Shown piece after piece: positions 37,618-43,276 of a stretch of 43,276 nucleotides of DNA. This DNA comes from Candidatus Uhrbacteria bacterium (GTDB lineage Bacteria; Patescibacteriota; Patescibacteriia; SG8-24). Position numbers and translations under genes: made by a program. Each line of letters opens with the position of its first letter. The stretch's first letter is position 1. The stretch is from the NCBI GenBank assembly GCA_016205965.1, contig JACQSM010000090.1:1-43276 (forward strand), written 5' to 3'. Below the pieces are notes generated by a model. That model saw only the letters and a list, made by a program, of their open reading frames with translations. It did no database searches and had not been told where the DNA came from.

Positions 37618-38458
37618 ACTTTTGCGCGCGGCGCCGTTTGGTCAGCTCGAGCGTGTTGCGCAGCAGCATCGCCACCGTGACCGGTCCGACGCCGCCCGGA
37701 ACGGGGGAGACGGCTCCGGCCACGGAGCAGACCGAGGCGGCAACGTCGCCGACGGTCTTTCGGCCGACCCGCGTCGTGCCGACGTCGATGACGACGGCGC
37801 CGGGCTTGACCATGTCGGCGGTGATGCAGCCGGGTTTGCCGACGGCCGTCACCAGCACGTCGGCCTGCCAAGTCTTGTCGGCCAGGTCGGGGTCGGAAGA
37901 CTGCGCGAACGACGGTTCCAAGCCGGCCTGCCGCAGCGAGACCGCCAGCGGTTCGTAGAACACCCGGCTGTTGGCGACCACGACGGCGTTGTTGCCGGCG
38001 AGCGGCACCTCGGCGGCGCCGATCAGCGCCATGATGCTCGACACCAATCCGGGCGGATGCCAGCCGCTGCCCGAGACATGGCTTTCGATGGTGTCGGGAT
38101 GAAAACCGTCGACGTCCTTGCTCGGGTGCATACGGGCGATGATCGGGTCGGCTTCGAGCGGCTTGGGCAGCGGCAGCTGGACCAGAATCGCGTCGATGTC
38201 TTCGCGGCCGTTGAGTTCCTCGAGTGCGGCCAACACTTCGTCTTCGGCGGCCGTCGCCGGCAGCAGCCGCAGTTCGAAACGGATGCCAGCCTCGGCGCAA
38301 GCCTTCTTTTTGAGGCCGACGTAAAGATGCGAGGCCGGATCGTCGCCGACCAGCACGACGCCCAGGCCCGGCTCGGCGCCGAGTTCCTGGATTCCGGTGC
38401 GGACTTGAGCGGTAATGGCGGCGGCGATCGCTTTGCCGTCGATGATCTTCGCAAGCAT
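37616..38458 (-). CDS. folD: Methylenetetrahydrofolate dehydrogenase/cyclohydrolase, divergent
   Basis: 280 residues, usual length. Interconverts 5,10-methylene- and 10-formyl-tetrahydrofolate, giving the formyl donor for PurN and PurH. The catalytic Y-x-x-x-K is YVGLK (46-50); ILVQLPLPKPLEAD (about 91-104), KDVDGFHPDTI (about 113-123) and PVPGGVGPVTVAMLLRNTLE (about 252-271) are canonical. Two regions are not: the PCTPxG loop after DGFH reads HPPGLV, and the dinucleotide motif, normally VVGRSxxVGxP, reads VVANSRVFYEP (about 150-160). Cofactor use may differ. AAGGAGG lies before the ATG. glyA is upstream in the same direction. Confidence 0.9.
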   Translation of the reverse strand: MLAKIIDGKAIAAAITAQVRTGIQELGAEPGLGVVLVGDDPASHLYVGLKKKACAEAGIRFELRLLPATAAEDEVLAALEELNGREDIDAILVQLPLPKPLEADPIIARMHPSKDVDGFHPDTIESHVSGSGWHPPGLVSSIMALIGAAEVPLAGNNAVVVANSRVFYEPLAVSLRQAGLEPSFAQSSDPDLADKTWQADVLVTAVGKPGCITADMVKPGAVVIDVGTTRVGRKTVGDVAASVCSVAGAVSPVPGGVGPVTVAMLLRNTLELTKRRRAQK

Positions 38459-38485
38459 GGTCTGCCTCCTTAGTAAGGCTTGTTT

Positions 38486-39766
38486 CTAAAGAACCGTCAT
38501 CCCTTCGTAGATCGGATGGGCGGCGGCGAGGTCGCGGACGGTCCCGGCGATCTCTTTTTTGGCCGCCTCATCGCCGCGCTCCTTGAGCGTCCGGACGATC
38601 AGCCGGGCCACGGTCTTCATGTCGCCGTCGGCGAAACCGCGGGTGGTGAGCGCCGGGGTGCCGATGCGCAGCCCCGACGGATCGAGCGGCTTGCGGGTGT
38701 CGAAAGGGATCATGTTTTTGTTGGTGTAGATGCCGACCTCGTCCAAGAGCGTTTCGGCTTCTTTGCCGCCGACGCCCAGCGGCGTCAGGTCGACCAGGGC
38801 CAGATGATTGTCGGTGCCGCCGCTCACCAAACGCAAACCTTCGGCGGCGAGACCTTCGGCCAGCGCCTTGGCGTTGGCGATCACCTGTTTTTGGTAGTCG
38901 ACGAAAGACGGGTCGAGCGCTTCTTTGAAAGCGACCGCCTTGGCCGCGATGCAATGCTCCAAGGGGCCGCCCTGCATGCCTGGGAAAACCGCCGAATCGA
39001 CGCGCTGGGCCAGATTTTTTTTGTCGTTCGGCCGCAAGCGATCGGCGGTTTTCGACAGGATCATGGCGCCGCGCGGGCCGCGTAGGGTTTTGTGGGTCGT
39101 GGTGGTGACGATGTCGGCATGGGGGATCGGGTCGGGATACACTTTGGCCGCGACCAAGCCGGCGAAGTGCGCCATGTCGACCATAAGGTACGCCCCGACT
39201 TCGTCGGCGATCGCTCGAAAAGCGGCAAAATCCAGTTTACGAGAATACGCGGTGAAACCGGCGACGATCACTTTGGGCTTGGATTCCAGCGCGATCCGCC
39301 GAACCTCGTCCATGTCGATCACCTCGTTGTCGCGGCGGACGCCATAATGCGCGATCTTATAAAATCGTCCGGAAAAATTCACCGGCGAGCCGTGCGTCAG
39401 ATGCCCGCCATGCGCCAGGTCCATGGCCAAGATCGTGTCGCCGAGGTCGCACATGGCGAAGTAGGCTTCGGCGTTGGCTTGCGAGCCGGCGTGCGGCTGG
39501 ACGTTGGCGTGTTCGGCGCCGAATAATTTTTTGGCCCGCTCGATCGCCAGATTTTCGACGACGTCGACGAAAGCGTTGCCGCCGTAATAGCGCCGGCCCG
39601 GGTAGCCTTCGGAATATTTGTTCGCCAAAGGCGTGCCCAAGGCCTCGAGCACGGCCGGCGAGACGATGTTTTCGGATGCGATCATCTCTAGGCCTTGGCG
39701 CTGGCGGTCGATCTCGGATTCGACGGCGCGAGCGACCTCGGGATCGGCGGCGGAAAGTCGGGACAT
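38486..39766 (-). CDS. glyA: Serine hydroxymethyltransferase
   Basis: 426 residues. Converts serine and tetrahydrofolate to glycine and methylene-THF, supplying both glycine for PurD and one-carbon units for FolD. Motifs: EMIASENIVSPAVLEALG (about 27-44), NKYSEGYPGRRYYGG (about 48-62), the PLP lysine in TTTTHKTLRGPRG (about 221-233), and FPGMQGGP. Without a ribosome site; a -10 box TACAGT (minus strand, 39777-39782) ends 10 bases before the ATG, so it is leaderless or nearly so. The start MSRLSAADPEV fits the family; a longer frame to 40165 is rejected. Its unit may continue into folD, 27 bases on. Confidence 0.96.
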   Translation of the reverse strand: MSRLSAADPEVARAVESEIDRQRQGLEMIASENIVSPAVLEALGTPLANKYSEGYPGRRYYGGNAFVDVVENLAIERAKKLFGAEHANVQPHAGSQANAEAYFAMCDLGDTILAMDLAHGGHLTHGSPVNFSGRFYKIAHYGVRRDNEVIDMDEVRRIALESKPKVIVAGFTAYSRKLDFAAFRAIADEVGAYLMVDMAHFAGLVAAKVYPDPIPHADIVTTTTHKTLRGPRGAMILSKTADRLRPNDKKNLAQRVDSAVFPGMQGGPLEHCIAAKAVAFKEALDPSFVDYQKQVIANAKALAEGLAAEGLRLVSGGTDNHLALVDLTPLGVGGKEAETLLDEVGIYTNKNMIPFDTRKPLDPSGLRIGTPALTTRGFADGDMKTVARLIVRTLKERGDEAAKKEIAGTVRDLAAAHPIYEGMTVL

Positions 39767-39776
39767 AACGATTGGT

Positions 39777-39782
39777 ACTGTA
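39777..39782 (-). promoter_or_regulatory. -10 box of glyA
   Basis: TACAGT on the minus strand, 10 bases before the ATG; the -35 position (TTTATT, 17 bases upstream) coincides with the T-run of the preceding terminator. Confidence 0.45.
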
Positions 39783-39800
39783 GCATCACGGCCGGAAAAA

Positions 39801-39822
39801 ATAAAAACCCCGATTCGGGGTT
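39801..39822 (-). terminator. Terminator of the 39822-40106 gene
   Basis: On the minus strand AACCCCGA and TCGGGGTT form a tight hairpin followed by TTTTTAT; it also overlaps the stop codon. Confidence 0.75.
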
Positions 39823-40106
39823 CAGTTGGGGAGGCCTCGCACCACCAGCAGTCGGTTGCCGTGGATGTTGTTCGGCATCTCGACCACGTCGAGATGGAGG
39901 GCGTTGATCCGGATATGTTGTTCCTCGTCGTAAGCCGGAATCTTGACCTGCTGATCGTGGCCGAGGATGCATTCGGCCAGGGCCAGGCTGTCGTGCGGCA
40001 GCGGATGCGGGCTGACGGTGATGACGTAGCGTCCGGTGACCGGATTGGTTCCCTCGGCCTGGACGTAGAGGCGGGCCAGCGAGGCGTTGACGACGTAAAG
40101 CGCCAT
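39822..40106 (-). CDS. Small hypothetical protein
   Basis: 94 residues; GAAAGGAGG about 6 bases before the ATG. Soluble, beta-rich (ALYVVNASLARLYVQAEG, GRYVITVSPHPLP, RLLVVRGLPN), with DEEQHIRINALHLDVVEMPNNIHG in the middle. No family recognised. It lies 12 bases after the protease gene at 40119 in the same direction, so they are probably cotranscribed. Confidence 0.65.
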   Translation of the reverse strand: MALYVVNASLARLYVQAEGTNPVTGRYVITVSPHPLPHDSLALAECILGHDQQVKIPAYDEEQHIRINALHLDVVEMPNNIHGNRLLVVRGLPN

Positions 40107-40118
40107 GGAATCCTCCTT

Positions 40119-40904
40119 TCAATCGCATTTGGCGGTGACGAAGCAGGGGATGGCCAGGCATTCATAGGTCGCCCGGACGGCTTCCTTGATGGTGTCGGCC
40201 GAGACCGCCACGGCGTAGGTCGCCCGGTCCGAACGGATCAGCAAGCCGACCACTCGGCCGCGGTCGTCGAAGAAGGCCGAGCCGGAAGTGCCGCCGGGGA
40301 AGATGCCCTGGCCGGGGCCGCGCTCATGGACTTCGAACCGATTCGACGACCGGCCCGCCTTGCAGTCCTTGCGGGTGACGTTTTTCACCACGCCGGAATG
40401 GTACAGGAAGCGGTAATTGTCGATGCCCGGACCGATGTACTCATATCCGCGGGAGGTCACGATCTGGCCGGCGTACGGTCCGTCGTCGGCGACCGGGAAC
40501 GGCGGATCGTCGACCGGAGCCGCCAGGAACAGCAGGTCGTTGGCGTAGTCGACGGCGGTGATGACGGTGTCGAAGCAGGCGCCGCCGCGCTTGATTTTCA
40601 CCGGCATGGTGATCAGGTCGGCGGGGTTCTTCTTCCGGCCCTCCTTTATCACCAGATGGGCAGCGGTCATGAGCGTGTTCGGACCTATGACGTAGGCATT
40701 GGCGCCGAACCGTTCGCCCTTCTTGCCTTCGCTGCAGCGGCCGCCTTCATAGGCGACGTAGAAGCCGCGCTGTTCCGGCGGCGTGAAGAAGCGCGAAATC
40801 ATGCGGGGGATCGAGCAGCCGACCAGGACGACGATAACCGCATGCGCGATCAAGGAAAAAAATTCCAGGCGCGATCGCGGCTTGGCTTGCGGGGACTCGG
40901 TCAT
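40119..40904 (-). CDS. Membrane-anchored trypsin-like serine protease
   Basis: 261 residues. One N-terminal hydrophobic helix (about 15-34) then a chymotrypsin-fold domain: His83 in TLMTAAHLV, Asp123 in YANDLLFLA and Ser207 in PGGTSGSAF. Four or more cysteines in the outer domain (57, 110, 181, and near the end) could form disulfides. It has no PDZ domain. The start at 40904 is set by a GGAGG six bases upstream; the ORF from 40922 starts inside that site. The domain would lie outside the cell. Confidence 0.85.
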   Translation of the reverse strand: MTESPQAKPRSRLEFFSLIAHAVIVVLVGCSIPRMISRFFTPPEQRGFYVAYEGGRCSEGKKGERFGANAYVIGPNTLMTAAHLVIKEGRKKNPADLITMPVKIKRGGACFDTVITAVDYANDLLFLAAPVDDPPFPVADDGPYAGQIVTSRGYEYIGPGIDNYRFLYHSGVVKNVTRKDCKAGRSSNRFEVHERGPGQGIFPGGTSGSAFFDDRGRVVGLLIRSDRATYAVAVSADTIKEAVRATYECLAIPCFVTAKCD

Positions 40905-40957
40905 GACAGACCTCCATGTCAAAGGACCATATTCAGCCTTACCACGAGTCGGAGATT

Positions 40958-40982
40958 AAAAAAAGCGCCGTGGATGCGGCGC
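40958..40982 (-). terminator. Terminator of the 40984-41265 gene
   Basis: On the minus strand GCGCCG-CATCCA-CGGCGC followed by seven T. Confidence 0.85.
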
Positions 40983-40983
40983 G

Positions 40984-41265
40984 TCATTGCGGCAGGCCGA
41001 TCTCTTCGAGAATGACGAGGTGCGCCCCTCCGGCCTGATAAGTGAACTGGTAGCGCAGGCCGATGCGGTCCTGGACTTTGACCTTGGAGATGTCGTCGAT
41101 CGCCGGGACGCCGCGGCTCTTGCCGGGATTGACTCGCGGCGTGAGCAGGCTCGGCATCTGGGTGGCGGCGATGCGGTAGAAGGTGATGATGAATTGCGAC
41201 GAGTCGCGCGTGCGCTGGATCTTGATGTAGATGCGACGTTTGGTTCGATTGGTGATGACGAGCAT
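40984..41265 (-). CDS. Small basic hypothetical protein
   Basis: 93 residues with GAAAGGAGGG upstream of the ATG. Basic N-terminus (TNRTKRRIYIKIQRTRD) with beta-type strands (FIITFYRIAATQ, LRYQFTYQAGG, HLVILEEIG). No domain recognised; the charge pattern could suit nucleic-acid binding, but nothing supports it further. It has its own terminator. Confidence 0.6.
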   Translation of the reverse strand: MLVITNRTKRRIYIKIQRTRDSSQFIITFYRIAATQMPSLLTPRVNPGKSRGVPAIDDISKVKVQDRIGLRYQFTYQAGGAHLVILEEIGLPQ

Positions 41266-41348
41266 CGCCCGCCCTCCTTTCCGTTCTTTTAGCGCCTCTC
41301 TGTAGTAAGGACGAGAAACGGCAAAGTGGCAAGTCCGCGCCTTAATCC

Positions 41349-41376
41349 TTGCATTTTTCCGGGCCCGCGCTATGGT
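41349..41376 (+). promoter_or_regulatory. Promoter of the 41412 gene
   Basis: TTGCAT (41349-41354), 16-base spacer, TATGGT (41371-41376). Confidence 0.6.
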
Positions 41377-41411
41377 CAGTCAACCCCATTACCGCACCCC
41401 CGGAGGCAGCC

Positions 41412-42335
41412 ATGATCGGATCCAAGAAAGATTCCGATTTCCTGACCGAGGACGAATACCGTTTGACGGTTCTCGTGGGCCGCTCCTTATCTTGCGAATG
41501 GAAAGCGCATGACGACGGCGGGCGAAAGCTGGTCTTCGTCGACGCTTACGCGCTCAACCATTTTTACGACATGGTCTGCCGTCTGGGCGAGCCCGACGGG
41601 CATCGCCTGGGCGCGGCCGTCTTCCTGTGCGCCGCCGACAAGCGGAAGATCGAGCGGTCGGTGCTGTCCAAGGTGCTCACCAGGCTGGCCCGAGTCCTGT
41701 TCGACGTCCGCGGCGCCGCCGGCAACCCGACCGAAGCGGCCGTGGCCCATTTCGCCCGGTTCATCCGCGAGATCGTCGGCGAAGTGCCGCGCATGATCCT
41801 GGAATGGGTCGAAGACATGGACACCGACGACGCCGAGCGCGATCTGGCGCGCCAGCCGACCGAGGTGATCCGCGGCGTGCTCTTCTCGCCCTCCATGGAT
41901 CACCGGCGGGCGGTGCGTTTTTGGGCGCTCGCCGCCGAGTCGCCGCTCTTTCCTTGCCGCATCTTCAGCGACCAGTGCCAGCCGGCCGAGGGCGAGATGT
42001 TTTCGGCCTACCAGCGGCGGGCATTCGGCACGTTCTTCGCCCTGGCGCCCGAGGCCGCTTTCCAGCGCTTCGCCGGCCATGTGTTCGAGGCGACCAAAGC
42101 GCCGACCGTGCTGCGCCTGGTGCTGGCGGGCACTGCCAACTGGATTCCGGCTCCCAAACCCGTCGAACAGCCGGAATTCGGCCGGCGGGTGCGCGAGGAT
42201 ATCATCGGCAGCGTCAAAAACGCGGAGCGGCAGGAGGCGCTCCGCCGCATCTTTTTTCCCGAGGTGAAAGAAAAGCCGCCGGTTGAGGCGGCCGAGGCGT
42301 CGGATCCGTCCCATGCCCGCGCGGTCGTCTGCTAG
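41412..42335 (+). CDS. Hypothetical helical protein
   Basis: 307 residues; GGAGG six bases before the ATG at 41412. Soluble, largely alpha-helical by composition (ADKRKIERSVLSKVLTRLARVL, AVAHFARFIREIVGEVP, EDIIGSVKNAERQEALRRIFF), many Arg/Glu pairs, no transmembrane segment and no catalytic motif seen. No family recognised. It is followed immediately by a strong terminator, which makes it a single-gene unit next to murC. Confidence 0.7.
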   Translation: MIGSKKDSDFLTEDEYRLTVLVGRSLSCEWKAHDDGGRKLVFVDAYALNHFYDMVCRLGEPDGHRLGAAVFLCAADKRKIERSVLSKVLTRLARVLFDVRGAAGNPTEAAVAHFARFIREIVGEVPRMILEWVEDMDTDDAERDLARQPTEVIRGVLFSPSMDHRRAVRFWALAAESPLFPCRIFSDQCQPAEGEMFSAYQRRAFGTFFALAPEAAFQRFAGHVFEATKAPTVLRLVLAGTANWIPAPKPVEQPEFGRRVREDIIGSVKNAERQEALRRIFFPEVKEKPPVEAAEASDPSHARAVVC

Positions 42336-42358
42336 AGGGTTACTCGCCCTCTTTTTTT
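42334..42358 (+). terminator. Terminator of the 41412 gene
   Basis: AGAGGG-TTACTCG-CCCTCT followed by seven T; the stem starts within the TAG stop codon. Confidence 0.85.
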
Positions 42359-42386
42359 ATTGCGACATCTGCAAAATCTGTTTTTG

Positions 42387-42395
42387 TGGTAAACT
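42387..42395 (+). promoter_or_regulatory. Extended -10 box of murC
   Basis: TGG-TAAACT (extended -10 form). It ends 8 bases before the ATG at 42404, so the message is leaderless; no good -35 box at the right distance. Confidence 0.45.
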
Positions 42396-42403
42396 CGAGC
42401 CAT

Positions 42404-43276
42404 ATGCTCAAGCTCGATCGGGTCAAAAACGTCCATATCGTCGGCGCCGGCGGCATCGGCCTTTCGGCCGTGGCCAAGCTGCTCCATCACGAGGGCAAGA
42501 AGGTCAGCGGTTCGGATGTCGCTTCGAGCGAAACGACCAAGGAATTGGAGGCGCTCGGCATCAAAGTCGCCTACCGCCATCTGGCGAAGAACGTGCCCGA
42601 AGGCGCCGACCTGCTGATCTACTCAGGCGCGGTGCCGGCGTCGAATCCGGAACGCCGCGCGGCCCGCGAGCGCGACATTGCCGAGTGCAGCTACTTCGAT
42701 TTTCTGGGCGAGTATTCGCGTTCCAAGTGGACGGTGGCGGTCTCGGGCACCAACGGCAAGAGCACCACGACCGCGCTGCTCGGGCTCATGCTGGAACGGG
42801 CCGGTTTCGATCCGACGGTCATCGTCGGCTCCAAGGTGCGGACGTGGCCGGGCCGCAACCTCCGTCTCGGCAAGGGAAAATATTTCGTCGTCGAGGCCTG
42901 CGAGCACGAGGCCAACATGCTCAAGCTCTATCCGCAGATGATCGTGCTGACCAACATCGAGGAGGACCATCTCGATTTTTACCGCGACCTGGCCCACATC
43001 CGCGAAACCTTCCAGGCGTACGTCGATCATCTGCCGCCCGACGGCCAGCTGATCCTGAACGCCGACGATCATGTCTCGTTTTTCGAACTCGAGCCGTCGA
43101 CGCCGTTCGTGAGCTACGGCATGCAGAACGCCGCCGACTACATGGCCCGGCACGTGAAGGTCGGCGCGGCCAGCCAGACGTTCGAAATCATCGCCTTGGC
43201 CAAATTGAAAGAGGTCCTGGGAGAATTCACCTTGCGCGTTCCAGGGCGATTCAACGTCATGAACGCCATGGCGGCG
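42404..43276 (+). CDS. murC: UDP-N-acetylmuramate-L-alanine ligase (C-terminus cut by window edge)
   Basis: 291 residues visible of about 460. Adds L-alanine to UDP-MurNAc in peptidoglycan synthesis. The opening VHIVGAGGIGLSAVAKLLHHEG (about 10-31) is the UDP-sugar binding domain, VAVSGTNGKSTTTALLGLM (about 108-126) the ATP loop, EACEHEANMLKLYPQMIVLTNIEEDHLDFY (about 163-194) the MurC-typical metal and substrate region. With mraZ, rsmH and ftsL it marks a cell able to make peptidoglycan, although murC is far from them here. Leaderless start at 42404. Confidence 0.95.
   Translation, partial: MLKLDRVKNVHIVGAGGIGLSAVAKLLHHEGKKVSGSDVASSETTKELEALGIKVAYRHLAKNVPEGADLLIYSGAVPASNPERRAARERDIAECSYFDFLGEYSRSKWTVAVSGTNGKSTTTALLGLMLERAGFDPTVIVGSKVRTWPGRNLRLGKGKYFVVEACEHEANMLKLYPQMIVLTNIEEDHLDFYRDLAHIRETFQAYVDHLPPDGQLILNADDHVSFFELEPSTPFVSYGMQNAADYMARHVKVGAASQTFEIIALAKLKEVLGEFTLRVPGRFNVMNAMAA

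Noticed and set aside
1..43276. UGA recoded as glycine, as in Gracilibacteria and Absconditabacteria
   Set aside because: pyrF, pyrE, purM and purF end properly at TGA, and no gene needs readthrough of TGA.
1..43276. CRISPR array, tRNA or rRNA genes
   Set aside because: No regularly spaced repeats beyond the two 14-mers at 17475-17517, and no cloverleaf with a T-loop or rRNA-like stretch was seen by eye; a short or odd tRNA could still escape this reading.

Overview
The window looks like a chromosomal segment of a Patescibacteria (Candidate Phyla Radiation) bacterium with high GC (above 60% by eye). Reasons: very dense gene packing with no gap above 300 bases, short UvrC without its C-terminal helix-hairpin-helix part, many genes started with a -10 box 7 to 12 bases before the ATG (leaderless or nearly so), and the mix of MraZ/RsmH/FtsL, a membrane-anchored Clp ATPase and TruD. 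This placement is inference; I see no rRNA, tRNA or CRISPR array.

Layout. 1-1124: a membrane protein and a ClpP-family peptidase on the minus strand. 1189-2920: uvrC and a membrane protein. 2946-4784: start of a division/cell-wall cluster (mraZ with a clear MraZ operator, rsmH, ftsL-like). 4797-9453: a folded palindromic element, then a membrane protein, a zinc-knuckle/membrane Clp-type double AAA protein and truD. 9508-12782: Nudix hydrolase, an unknown protein, a beta-CASP metallo-beta-lactamase nuclease. 12926-14838: a WecA-type transferase, a DUF192 protein, rplU. 14881-16803: trypsin-like protease, a decayed MFS transporter, two small membrane/lipoproteins. 16823-19317: recR, ybaB, dnaB (minus), with three unusual repeat elements between and before them. 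19488-20103: an alpha/beta hydrolase.

20189-38458 is a nucleotide-synthesis island: purN, purM, purF, a purC-purE fusion, purH, an ammonium transporter broken by one TAG codon, purD, guaB, an AsnRS-like asparagine-synthetase candidate, pyrF-pyrE-pyrD, an amino-acid-type permease, and folD, followed by glyA (38486-39766). FolD, GlyA, PurN and PurH are joined through folate one-carbon units; PurF, PurC-E, PurH and PurD use amine or CO2 chemistry downstream of PRPP; GuaB commits IMP to GMP; PyrD-E-F make UMP. Most purine genes are single-gene units with their own promoter, AAGGAGG-type ribosome site and terminator, arranged as divergent pairs whose -35 boxes touch or overlap. Two enzymes (PurC-E and GuaB) read like the eukaryotic/metazoan forms, and several others (PurH, FolD, PurM) depart from the textbook motifs.

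39822-42335 holds small unknown genes, a second trypsin-like protease and an unknown helical protein; the window ends in murC, which is cut by the right edge.
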